DNA from: Nocardioides xinjiangensis
GTDB taxonomy: Bacteria > Actinomycetota > Actinomycetes > Propionibacteriales > Nocardioidaceae
DNA length: 64,000 bases
NCBI RefSeq assembly: GCF_017916455.1
Contig: NZ_JAFMSY010000001.1
Coordinates: 1,285,977-1,349,976 of the forward strand
Reading direction: 5' to 3'
Below, one piece after another: positions 36,250 to 44,482 of this stretch. Position numbers and translations under genes: made by a program. The notes under the pieces are model-generated. The model ran no database searches, was not told the DNA's origin, and saw nothing but the letters and a program-made list of their open reading frames with translations. Position 1 is the first letter of the stretch. Each line of letters begins with the position of its first letter.

Positions 36250-37392
36250 TCAGCCGGCCGAGATGGTCTCGACGATGGACTGCGCCTCGCTGATGACCGT
36301 GTCGGTCAGCGGGGCGGAGCCCGCCTCGGACGAGCCGATCTCCTGGCCCTCGTCGCTGAGGATGTAGGAGAGGTAGCCCTTGACGTTCGCGGCGGTCGCC
36401 TCGTCGTCGTAGGTCTGGCAGGCGATCATGTAGGACGTGAGGACGATCGGGTAGACCCCCGCCTCCTCGGTCGTGTAGTCGAGGTCGTAGGCCATGTTGA
36501 CCTCCGAGCCCTCGTCCACGCGGGGGGAGACCTCGAAGATCTTCGCGGCCGCCTCCGGGCTCGGCGCCACGAACTCCTCGCCCACGCCGATGTTGGCCTG
36601 GCCGAGGCCGCCCGCCTGGCTGGCGTCGGCGTAGCCGATGGTGTTGGGGGCGTCGGTGACGACCTGCACGACGCCGGAGGTGCTCTTGCCGCCCTCGCCG
36701 CCGGCCTCGTTGGGCCACTGCTCGACCTCGCCGTAGGTCCAGGTGTCGCCGGCGACGGTCGAGAGGTAGTTGGTGAAGTTGCCGGTGGTGCCCGACTCGT
36801 CGGAGCGGTGGACCGGGGTGATGTCCTCGTCCGGCAGCTCGGCGTCCGGGTTGTCGGCGACGATGGCCTCGTCGTTCCAGCTGGTGATCTCACCGGCGAA
36901 GATGCCGGCGAGCGTCTCGGGCGAGAGGTTCAGCTCGTCGACGCCCTCGAGGTTGTAGATCACCGCGATCGGCGAGACGTAGTTGGGGATGGTGATGGGC
37001 TCGGAGCCGCACGTCTCGGTCGCCGCGGTGAGCTCGCCCTCCTCGTCGTCGAGGTAGGAGTCGGTGCCGGCCGTCGGGAAGCCGCCGGAGATGAAGTTCT
37101 CGCGACCGCCGCCGGAGCCCACCGGGTCGTAGGAGACCGTCACGCCGGGCGCCACCTCGCCGAAGCCGACCATCCAGGCGTTCTGCGCGGACTCCTGCGA
37201 GGAGGCGCCGCCGATGGCGAGCTCGCCGGACAGGTCGGCGTAGTCGCCGCTCGACTCCGAGGAGCCCGTGTCCCCGGTGTCGGCCGCGGCCTCATCGGCC
37301 GAGTTGCCGCCACCGCAGGCGGTCAGGGAGATCGAGAGGGCAAGCACGGCCACGCTGGGGGCCAGCAGCTTGCGGTAGGAAGTGCGCTTCAC
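36250..37392 (-). CDS. pstS: phosphate-binding lipoprotein PstS
   Basis: The 380-residue binding protein has a lipoprotein signal ending LTACGGG and an acidic Ser-rich linker, then the periplasmic-binding fold with phosphate-contact segments GGASSQESAQNAW and SDESGTTGNFTNYL. It captures phosphate outside the membrane for PstCAB. It is the first gene of the operon, preceded by a PHO box. Confidence 0.95.
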   Translation of the reverse strand: MKRTSYRKLLAPSVAVLALSISLTACGGGNSADEAAADTGDTGSSESSGDYADLSGELAIGGASSQESAQNAWMVGFGEVAPGVTVSYDPVGSGGGRENFISGGFPTAGTDSYLDDEEGELTAATETCGSEPITIPNYVSPIAVIYNLEGVDELNLSPETLAGIFAGEITSWNDEAIVADNPDAELPDEDITPVHRSDESGTTGNFTNYLSTVAGDTWTYGEVEQWPNEAGGEGGKSTSGVVQVVTDAPNTIGYADASQAGGLGQANIGVGEEFVAPSPEAAAKIFEVSPRVDEGSEVNMAYDLDYTTEEAGVYPIVLTSYMIACQTYDDEATAANVKGYLSYILSDEGQEIGSSEAGSAPLTDTVISEAQSIVETISAG

Positions 37393-37476
37393 TTCGGGTG
37401 CTCCTGATGAGTCTCGTGAGTCTGATGAGTGCTGACGCCGGTGACGGTAGGCAGGCCAGGAGAACGACCACCGCGC

Positions 37477-37498
37477 CGTCGGTGAACGGCCGATGAAC
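37477..37498 (-). promoter_or_regulatory. PHO box upstream of pstS
   Basis: On the minus strand two contiguous 11-base units read GTTCATCGGCC and GTTCACCGACG, matching the PhoP direct-repeat consensus of actinobacteria. They lie 85 bases upstream of the pstS ATG. A single extra unit, GTTCATGTGAT, is the complement of 37543-37553. A TACCGT sequence about 25 bases downstream may be the -10 box. Confidence 0.65.
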
Positions 37499-37603
37499 TC
37501 GATCAGGCCGGTTGGCGTCGCGCATCCGTGCGTGAGACGGCGATCACATGAACTCGCCCGTCAGGCCTTGACGGGCGCGGCGCCACGCAATAGGCGCCGA
37601 CGC

Positions 37604-38458
37604 TCAGGGACGGTGCACCTCGGTGGCCACGACCCGGCCCTTGCGGTGGTGCACCACCAGCATCGCGGCCGGCTCGAGCTTGACGTCGGGCACCTGCAGC
37701 GCGTCGAGCACGGTCGGCAGCACGGGCCGGTGGGTGCACAGCACGGTCCCTTCGCCGCTGTCGAGCAGGCCGTCCACGAGGTCGACGACGGCGTCGACCG
37801 AGGCGTCCTGCTCGCTCAGCTCGTCGTGGAGCTTGACCGGCCACCCGGTGGCGTCGGCGTACGGCGTCACCGTCTGCACGCAGCGCGTGCTCGAGGACGT
37901 GTGGGCGACGGTCACGTCGAAGGCCGCGAGCAGTGGCACCAGCCGCTGCGCCTGCGCCTCGCCGATGGGCAGCAGGGGGCGCAACCGGTCGTCTCGCGTC
38001 CACGACCCGCGTGAGCGTGCCTTGGCGTGGCGGAGCACCACCAGGGCACGGGTCCTCCGGCGCAGGGGTCGGGCCTCGGCGAGGGTCGCCCGGTCGTGGG
38101 CGTACGTCAGCCGGCTGACCGCGGCCTTCCGGTCCACCCACTCGACCGCGTCGATCTCGTCGTTGGGCTGGTAGCCGCCCACGTCGTCGCTGCCGACCAC
38201 GCGCGCGGTCCAGTAGTCGACCGTCTTCCACCTGCCGGTGGCCAGCCGGTAGCGCTGCTGCGACAGCGCCGGGCCGAGGCGGACGTGGAGCCCGGTCTCC
38301 TCGGCCACCTCGCGCACCGCGGCGGCGAGCACGTGCTCGCCGGCGTCGACCTTGCCCTTGGGAAAGGACCAGTCGTCGTACTTGGGCCGGTGGACGAGCA
38401 GGACGTCGTCACCGCGCGTCACCACGGCACCGGCAGCGCGCACGTCGCGGGGCTCCAT
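37604..38458 (-). CDS. Nudix hydrolase fused to a SixA-type histidine phosphatase (MutT1-like)
   Basis: The 284-residue protein joins an N-terminal Nudix domain to a histidine phosphatase. The Nudix box is complete (GKVDAGEHVL, then REVAEETGL); the phosphatase has the VVLRHAKA motif with catalytic His. This is the architecture of mycobacterial MutT1, which hydrolyses 8-oxo-GTP or dinucleoside polyphosphates and lies beside ppk there. Here it is near the phosphate genes. The ATG at 38458 is used because the Nudix domain begins immediately after it. Confidence 0.9.
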   Translation of the reverse strand: MEPRDVRAAGAVVTRGDDVLLVHRPKYDDWSFPKGKVDAGEHVLAAAVREVAEETGLHVRLGPALSQQRYRLATGRWKTVDYWTARVVGSDDVGGYQPNDEIDAVEWVDRKAAVSRLTYAHDRATLAEARPLRRRTRALVVLRHAKARSRGSWTRDDRLRPLLPIGEAQAQRLVPLLAAFDVTVAHTSSSTRCVQTVTPYADATGWPVKLHDELSEQDASVDAVVDLVDGLLDSGEGTVLCTHRPVLPTVLDALQVPDVKLEPAAMLVVHHRKGRVVATEVHRP

Positions 38459-38499
38459 GGAAGTAGTGTCACACCGACCCCCGGACCGCGAGGAGCGCC

Positions 38500-39570
38500 G
38501 TGCCACATCGTGTCGTGCCCCGCGCCACCCTTGTCATCGCAACCGTCGTGGCGGTCGTCGCGGCGGCCGTCGGGGCCCTCGCCGCCTGGCGCCTCGTGAG
38601 CCCGGAGACGCCGCTGGCTCGTGCCATGGCGCTCGTGCCGGCGGACGCCACGCGCTTCTCCTGGACGGACTGGGCGGGAGTGCGCGCCGAGCTCGGCGCC
38701 GACCTCGACGCCCGCTCCTCGGCCGAGGAGGTGGAGGCCTTCCTCGCGGAGGCCTTCGAGGAGGACCTGTCCTCGATGTCCGCCCTCGCGACGTCGGCCG
38801 GGGTGATGCAGGACGAGCTCGGCTTCTCCCCCGCCACGGTCTCCTGGGAGCTCCTGGCGCAGTCCGGGTCAGGTGCGGTGGCGGTGATGGGCGTCGGCGA
38901 CGACGTCGACCTGGACCGCGTGGCGGACCTGCTGGCCTCCCACGGCTGGTCGCCGCCCGACGACCCGGGCGGCGTGTGGGAGGGCGGACCCGACGTGCTG
39001 TCGGGCGTGGGCCCGATGCTCACGCCCGAGCTGCAGCACCTCGCGCTGCTGGCCGACGAGGGCGTCGTGCTGGCGTCGGACCAGGCGCCCCACCTCGAGC
39101 AGGTGCTGCGGGTGGTCGCCGGTGAGGCGGACGGCGCCGACGGGCTCGCGGAGGTCGTGGCGCGGCTGGAGGAGCCGCTGGCCGCGGCGGCGTACGACGG
39201 GGCGTACGCCTGCGAGCACCTGGCCATGGCGCAGGCCGACGACGCGGCGCGCGCCGAGGCCGACGGGCTGCTCGCGGCGGCGGGCGAGGTCCACCCGCTC
39301 ACGGGGTTCGCGATGGGCGTGCTGCCCGGCGGCGACGTGCGGGCGGTGCTGCAGGTGGAGGACGCCGACGACGCCCCGCGCGACGCGGAGGCGCGTGCGG
39401 CCCTGGCGTCGGGACCGGCTCCCGGACAGGGTGGCGACTTCACCGACCGCTTCTCGGTGGAGGCGGCGGGGGCGGAGGGGCGTGAGGTCGTGCTCGACCT
39501 CAGGCCGGTCGCGGGCAGCTACGTCCTCTCGGACCTCACCAGCGGTCCGGTGCTCTTCGCGACCTGCTGA
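38500..39570 (+). CDS. membrane-anchored extracytoplasmic protein of unknown function
   Basis: The 356-residue protein begins at a GTG preceded by GAGGAG. After a few basic residues it has one hydrophobic helix (LVIATVVAVVAAAVGALAAW), then an acidic Ala-rich domain without recognisable motifs. It lies divergently 41 bases from the Nudix gene. I do not recognise the family; a DUF3352-like extracellular domain is possible. Confidence 0.65.
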   Translation: MPHRVVPRATLVIATVVAVVAAAVGALAAWRLVSPETPLARAMALVPADATRFSWTDWAGVRAELGADLDARSSAEEVEAFLAEAFEEDLSSMSALATSAGVMQDELGFSPATVSWELLAQSGSGAVAVMGVGDDVDLDRVADLLASHGWSPPDDPGGVWEGGPDVLSGVGPMLTPELQHLALLADEGVVLASDQAPHLEQVLRVVAGEADGADGLAEVVARLEEPLAAAAYDGAYACEHLAMAQADDAARAEADGLLAAAGEVHPLTGFAMGVLPGGDVRAVLQVEDADDAPRDAEARAALASGPAPGQGGDFTDRFSVEAAGAEGREVVLDLRPVAGSYVLSDLTSGPVLFATC

Positions 39571-39582
39571 GCCGCGACGCGG

Positions 39583-39744
39583 TCAGTCCTGCGGCTTCCT
39601 CGGGGTGACCCCGAGCAGCCGGTCGATCTCCTCCTGGGAGAGGTGGTCCTCGGACTCGCTGGCCGCGATGATCAGGGTGGTGGTGAGCTCGACCTCGCCG
39701 AGGAGGTCGCCGTCCTCGAGGGTCACGTCGAACTGGTCGTGCAC
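39583..39744 (-). CDS. 53-residue acidic small protein
   Basis: A GTG start preceded by GGGAGGG opens a frame for 53 residues beginning VHDQFDVTLEDGDLLGEVEL. It ends with HLSQEEIDRLLGVTP, an amphipathic helix. The strong ribosome site, regular codon use and clean placement between two genes support a real gene. The C-terminal motif resembles short actinobacterial proteins of unknown function. Confidence 0.65.
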   Translation of the reverse strand: MHDQFDVTLEDGDLLGEVELTTTLIIAASESEDHLSQEEIDRLLGVTPRKPQD

Positions 39745-39850
39745 GTCACCCTCCCTTCACTCCCACCTTCGACTGTAGGTGCTCGGATCAAGTCTGACGG
39801 ACGCCCCGGCCGGACGGAATGACCCGAACGAGTCACCTGCCCCGAAAACG

Positions 39851-39887
39851 AACCTGGCCCCACCCCGTTACGGGGAGGGGCCAGGTT
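39851..39887 (-). terminator. rho-independent terminator of the cold-shock gene
   Basis: AACCTGGCCCC (39851-39861) and its complement (39877-39887) form an 11-bp stem. It extends inward through an A-A mismatch into CCCCG/CGGGG, leaving a 3-base loop. On the minus strand it is followed by CGTTTTC. Confidence 0.8.
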
Positions 39888-39922
39888 GCGGTCAGACCTT
39901 GAACAGGTCCATCGTCAGCCGA

Positions 39923-40126
39923 TCAGAGCGGACGGACGTTCTCCGCCTGCGGGCCCTTGGGACCCTGCGTGACGTCGAACTCGACCTTCTGGTTCTCGTC
40001 CAGCGACTTGTAGCCGTTGGTCTGGATGGCCGAGTAGTGCACGAAGACGTCGTCGCCGCCGTCCTCCTGTGCGATGAAGCCGAAACCCTTCTCGGCGTTG
40101 AACCACTTGACGGTGCCCTGAGCCAT
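39923..40126 (-). CDS. cold-shock domain RNA-binding protein
   Basis: The 67-residue protein has the CspA fold with RNP1 KGFGFI and RNP2 VFVHYS and binds single-stranded RNA or DNA as a chaperone. AGGAG precedes the ATG. A TAGTGT -10-like box complementary to 40299-40304 would give a 5' leader of about 165 bases, typical for csp genes whose leader responds to temperature. Confidence 0.95.
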   Translation of the reverse strand: MAQGTVKWFNAEKGFGFIAQEDGGDDVFVHYSAIQTNGYKSLDENQKVEFDVTQGPKGPQAENVRPL

Positions 40127-40410
40127 GATGCTCGTTACTCCTTTGTCGGGGCGGGAGTCGCCACCTCGGCGACCCGCACCAGATGCGGTGACACGCCGCT
40201 TGCGACTCACGAGCTGGCAGGGCCCGAAGAACAAACGCCGTTGGATCACAAACTCCGCGGGCGTCGACCTGCTGGAACTTGCACCTGTTGCAGGACAGAC
40301 ACTACCAACAAATCGGCCCACGTCACCGCTCGCGAGCCACGTCGTGGTGAACTCTCACCCCACGGGGCTGCCGAGGGACCTCCCGGAGCCGCCTGACACC
40401 ATCCGGGAAC

Positions 40411-41925
40411 GTGACCACCGACGCCCGCCGTCCGGCCCCTCCACGCGTCGCCGTGTGCGGCATCAGCCTGGAGGCGTCGACGTTCTCGCCGGCCCTCACC
40501 ACGGCCGCGATGCTCGCGCCGCGCCGGGGGCGGGACGTCCTCGACGCCTGGGACTTCTGGGGCGAGGGCGGCGCGCTCTTCGACCGGGCGGAGTGGATCG
40601 GCATCCTCCAGGCGCGCAGCATCGCCGGGGGCGCCATCCCCGCCGACGACTACGCGACGCTCAAGGCCGAGATCCTCGCCGGCCTGGTCGCCACTGTGGC
40701 CGAGGCGCCGCTCGACGGCCTCGTCCTCGACGTCCACGGCGCCGCGAGCGTGGTCGGGCTCGACGACATGGAGGGCGATCTCGCCGTGGCCGTCCGCGCG
40801 GTCGTCGGGCCCGACTGCCTCATCAGCACGGGCATGGACCTGCACGGCAACGTGTCCCGCACGCTCGCGGAGACCGTGGACCTGCTGACGACCTACCGGA
40901 CAGCCCCGCACGTGGACTGGCAGGAGACCAAGGAGCGTGCGGCCCGCAACCTGCTCGAGCGGCTCGCGCTGCCGCCCGGCGCCCGGCGACCCGCCAAGGC
41001 GTGGGTGCCGCTGCCGATCCTGCTGCCCGGGGAGATGACCAGCACGCGCCAGGAGCCGGCGAGCAGCCTGTACGCCCGGGTGCCGCGCATCGAGTCGCTC
41101 GACGGCGTCCTCGACGCGGGCATCTGGATCGGCTACCCGTGGGCCGACGAGCCCCGCAACGGCGCGGTCGTGATGGTCGTCGGCGACGACGCGGAGCGCG
41201 CGATGGCCGAGGCCACCGGGCTCGCGGGCGAGCTGTGGGAGCGGCGCGAGGAGTTCGGCTTCGTCGCGCCGACCGGCACGCTGCCGCAGGTGCTGCGCGC
41301 GGCGCTCGCCGCCCCGACGGGGCCGTACTTCATCTCCGACTCGGGCGACAACCCCACCGCCGGCGGTGCCGGCGACGTGACGTGGACGCTCGCCGAGCTC
41401 CTCGCCAGCGAAGAGCTGGCCGCGAGCGGCAAGCGGGCGATCTACGCCTCGATCCCCGACGCCGCCGGCGCGCTCGCCGCGGCGGAGGCCGGCATCGGGG
41501 CCGACGTCCGCCTCACCGTCGGCGCCCGGGTCGACGCGCGACCGGCTCCACCGCTGGAGGTGTCGGGCGAGGTCGTCGCCGTGGTCCCCACCGACGACAA
41601 CCTCGAGGTCGTGGTTCGCACGCCGGCGGTCGACGTCGTCGTGACGCGCAGGCGCCGTCCCTACCACCTCGAGTCCGACTTCACGCGGCTCGGCCTCGAC
41701 CCCCGCCGCGCCGACATCGTGGTGGTCAAGATCGGCTACCTCGAGCCGGAGCTCTTCGACATGGCGGCCGACTGGATGCTCGCCCTCACCCCCGGCGGCG
41801 TCGACCAGGACCTCGCGCGGCTCGGGCACCGCCGGATCCGCCGGCCGATGTTCCCGCTCGACGACGTGTCAGACGTGGACCCGCTCGCCCACGCCGTCCT
41901 GTTCCCCGGCGACACGGCCGGCTGA
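40411..41925 (+). CDS. M81 family metallopeptidase (MlrC-like)
   Basis: The 504-residue protein matches MlrC, the zinc enzyme that ends microcystin degradation in some bacteria. Most homologues act on other, unknown peptides or amidated compounds. Family features are LVLDVHGAAS, STGMDLHGNVS with metal-binding Asp and His, and SDSGDNPTAGGAGDVT. It starts at GTG 40411. Its length fits, and no linked catabolic genes are seen. Confidence 0.88.
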   Translation: MTTDARRPAPPRVAVCGISLEASTFSPALTTAAMLAPRRGRDVLDAWDFWGEGGALFDRAEWIGILQARSIAGGAIPADDYATLKAEILAGLVATVAEAPLDGLVLDVHGAASVVGLDDMEGDLAVAVRAVVGPDCLISTGMDLHGNVSRTLAETVDLLTTYRTAPHVDWQETKERAARNLLERLALPPGARRPAKAWVPLPILLPGEMTSTRQEPASSLYARVPRIESLDGVLDAGIWIGYPWADEPRNGAVVMVVGDDAERAMAEATGLAGELWERREEFGFVAPTGTLPQVLRAALAAPTGPYFISDSGDNPTAGGAGDVTWTLAELLASEELAASGKRAIYASIPDAAGALAAAEAGIGADVRLTVGARVDARPAPPLEVSGEVVAVVPTDDNLEVVVRTPAVDVVVTRRRRPYHLESDFTRLGLDPRRADIVVVKIGYLEPELFDMAADWMLALTPGGVDQDLARLGHRRIRRPMFPLDDVSDVDPLAHAVLFPGDTAG

Positions 41926-41934
41926 GCGGGACCC

Positions 41935-41970
41935 GGTGGGCGACCTGGTGGGCGACCTGGTGGGCGACCT
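41935..41970. repeat. three tandem copies of a 12-base unit
   Basis: GGTGGGCGACCT is repeated three times without gaps in the 47-base space between the converging M81 peptidase and cutC genes. It is probably a simple slippage repeat. Confidence 0.85.
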
Positions 41971-41972
41971 GG

Positions 41973-42701
41973 TCAGCGGCCCAGCGCCGCCATGACGTCC
42001 GCCAGCACCGCCGCGCTGGTCACGCTGCGCCGGCCGTCGTCGTAGCCCGCGGACACCCCTGCGGGGGTGACGGTCCCGGGTGCGCGCAGGTGGACCTCGC
42101 GGGCACCCGTGGCGTCGACGATGCGCGCCACGTTGGCCGGACGTACGCCGCCGCCGACCGCGATGCGCACGTCGTCGCCGCCGCGCCGCACGAGGTCCGC
42201 CAGCTCCGGGAGGTGCTCGAGCGCGGGGCCCGGGCCACCCGATGTCAGCACCCGCGAGACGCCCAGGTCTGCGAGCAGCGCCAGCCCCGATGCCTTGTCG
42301 GGCACGGAGTCGAAGGCCTTGTGGAAGGTCACCGGGGCGTCCCCGCACGCGGCGACGAGTCGGCGTACGGCGTCCACGGCGACGGCGCCGTCCGGCTCGA
42401 GCGTGCCGACCACGAAGCCGAGGGCGGCCGCGTCGCCGATCACGGCCCGGGTGGCCTCGATGTCGGCGACCATCACGTCGACCTCCTGCGGGGAGTGCAC
42501 GAAGTCGCCGGGCCGCGCGCGGACGAGCACACGGACCGCGAGTCCGGGAGCAGCATCGGCGCAGTGGCGGACGAACCCGAGCGTCGGGGTCGTGCCGCCG
42601 TCCGCGAGGCCGGCGCACACCTCCAGCCCGTCCGCGCCCGCGGCCGCGGCGAGGGCCGCTCCCCCGACGTCCTCCAGGCAGATCTCCACGAGCGTCGTCA
42701 T
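41973..42701 (-). CDS. cutC: CutC family protein
   Basis: The 242-residue TIM-barrel protein matches CutC, with EICLEDVGGALAAA-like N-terminus, VTFHKAFD, VLTSGG and IAVGGGV. CutC was linked to copper homeostasis in E. coli, but its enzymatic role is not settled. It starts at the ATG at 42701 and is the last gene that looks like ordinary chromosome before the accessory region. Confidence 0.9.
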   Translation of the reverse strand: MTTLVEICLEDVGGAALAAAAGADGLEVCAGLADGGTTPTLGFVRHCADAAPGLAVRVLVRARPGDFVHSPQEVDVMVADIEATRAVIGDAAALGFVVGTLEPDGAVAVDAVRRLVAACGDAPVTFHKAFDSVPDKASGLALLADLGVSRVLTSGGPGPALEHLPELADLVRRGGDDVRIAVGGGVRPANVARIVDATGAREVHLRAPGTVTPAGVSAGYDDGRRSVTSAAVLADVMAALGR

Positions 42702-42968
42702 GGGACCACGCTAGGGCTCCAGGCGGCGCCCGTGCGCACGGCGCGGCTCGCGCCTCTGAGATGATCGGCCCAGGCGCGACGTGCCCGCGCCACGGGCCTC
42801 TGGGGGGTCAGGGGATTAGTTCTGACCTGCTAGTTGCAGAGAAGGCTGGCCCCCGGGCACTCGATGAATGGAACGCTCGGACCTCAGTGTCGGAACGACA
42901 CTCGGCTCTCTGGCCCAAGGTGAGCCCGCGGCGTACGGGTGCAGTCAACAACCTCATGAAGTAGACGA

Positions 42969-43208
42969 CTAACTCCGTGCGCCGTCCGCCCGCTCGATGC
43001 TCAGCCGGTACTTCCGACGGAGCCGCGCCTCCTCGACGGCCGTCACCGCCGCGTCCCACAGATGCCCGCCCTCGTCACGTACCCGGACGAGGTCGTCAAC
43101 AGCAAGTTCTTGGCCCGCGTCCAGGTAGACATCGTGCAGGTACGTCACCCCGATCTGCCGCGCCATCGGGGACAGCTCCAAGTCAAAGATTGGAACTGAC
43201 GTGGTCAT
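42969..43208 (-). CDS. small protein of unknown function
   Basis: The 79-residue product MTTSVPIFDLELSPMAR and so on has a beta-rich look, with VDDLVRVRDEGGHLWDAAV resembling a small SH3-like or KOW-like barrel, and a basic C-terminal helix. No family is recognised. It lies at the left end of the accessory region, 167 bases downstream of the NACHT-partner gene on the same strand. Confidence 0.5.
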   Translation of the reverse strand: MTTSVPIFDLELSPMARQIGVTYLHDVYLDAGQELAVDDLVRVRDEGGHLWDAAVTAVEEARLRRKYRLSIERADGARS

Positions 43209-43375
43209 ACTTGCGACGGTACCTCGGGGCCGCCGACAGTTGCACCGACCTCAAGGTGAACGAACTGTGCGAACCAGGTTGTTGAATTCGGAACGCGCTC
43301 ATTGCGGCATGAGCGGACATTGGGCCGAGCCAGGCAGCGTGTCGCCGCCACACTTGTCGGTTGATTGAGGAGCCG

Positions 43376-44482
43376 TCACGGGGCGGGTCGGGACCACACG
43401 GTCGCCGTTCCGACCAGCGGACGTCCCACACCCCTGACCCGCATGCCTTCGGCTTGGTCGAAGGTGAAGCCGAGACGTGTTAGGTGCACGGCGTCCGGGA
43501 GGAGCGGGTCGTCCAGCCAGACGATGCTCCCAGGGTCGAGATGAACCGTGTCCTCGACGGTGAACTCCACAGTGCCCGGCTCTTCCCCGTGGGCGGCGAG
43601 ATCGGTGACGCCGGTCAGGCCGACGGCACCATAGACGGCGAGCTGGCCGAACACGTCGCTGGCTGCGAGTTCGATGAGCCGGTCGGCTGCGTCGAACGAG
43701 TCCGCGTAATCACTCGCCGGCCCGGTGAGCGCCCCCACGGCGTCGGCGACGACCTGCTGCCGGTAGGCATCCCGCGGAATGGCGAGGTCGGGCTCATGGG
43801 CGTCTACGACGGCCGACTTCAGTGCGTCGGCAATCGCCTTCCGCGCCGCTATGAGCTCGGCGCGGTCGTCCGGCGAAAGCGCGGCGTCGGCCGCGTGGAG
43901 CCGCTGCCACTGCGCCGTCCCTGCCAGCGCGAGCGCGAGCTGCCGCGCCGCCTCGCCCGCACGCGCGGCCTGCTGCTCCGTGGCGCCGAGAACCTGCAGC
44001 GGCTTGGTAGGCGGGTCCTGGAACTGAAATCCGGCCGCAAGTTCTTCCCGTGTCCACGGGAGCCGATACGTGAACTCGTCGGTCGTCAGGGGCGTTCCCC
44101 GCCCTAGCTGCGGGGCGGGGAGCTGCGGGTATCTGGGCAGCCGTGACCGCAGCCACGCGATCGTGACGCGGTGGACCCCCTCCACGTAGGACGCGTCCTC
44201 GAGCCACTGGTGGAGGACGCCTTGGTCGACCGATGGAACGCCGTCGCCGACGATGGAAAGCATTTGGGGCACGTTCGTGCCCGACCGCAACGGCCGGCCG
44301 GCAACCTCGCCCCCGCTGGCGGTGACGTGTTGGAGCAGGCCCGGGAGTCCGAGCGACCGCTGGGACGCGTTGCGGGGCAGCTGCGCGGCGAAGCGGCGGA
44401 TCACCGGCAGGTCCGCCCAGACCGACGCCTGCCTTGCCACCGCCTCCCAGAGGGCGGCCTCGCCGCCCGAAGCCACGGTCAC
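43376..44482 (-). CDS. unknown partner protein of the nuclease-NACHT ATPase
   Basis: The 368-residue protein has a mixed helical first half (WLRSRLPRYPQLPAP, then long Ala-rich helices about residues 170-230) and a beta-rich C-terminal part (TVEFTVEDTVHLDPGSIVWLDDPLL). No known motif is seen. The GTG at 44482 forms a GTGA overlap with the NACHT gene stop; a GTG six bases upstream is also possible. The overlap implies equimolar expression and a joint function, perhaps as sensor or regulator of the ATPase. Confidence 0.7.
   Translation of the reverse strand: MTVASGGEAALWEAVARQASVWADLPVIRRFAAQLPRNASQRSLGLPGLLQHVTASGGEVAGRPLRSGTNVPQMLSIVGDGVPSVDQGVLHQWLEDASYVEGVHRVTIAWLRSRLPRYPQLPAPQLGRGTPLTTDEFTYRLPWTREELAAGFQFQDPPTKPLQVLGATEQQAARAGEAARQLALALAGTAQWQRLHAADAALSPDDRAELIAARKAIADALKSAVVDAHEPDLAIPRDAYRQQVVADAVGALTGPASDYADSFDAADRLIELAASDVFGQLAVYGAVGLTGVTDLAAHGEEPGTVEFTVEDTVHLDPGSIVWLDDPLLPDAVHLTRLGFTFDQAEGMRVRGVGRPLVGTATVWSRPAP

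Noticed and set aside
42760-42968. Possible tRNA or attachment site at the island edge
   Set aside because: No T-loop consensus or cloverleaf could be found; only a short inverted repeat (GGTCAG/CTGACC) is present.
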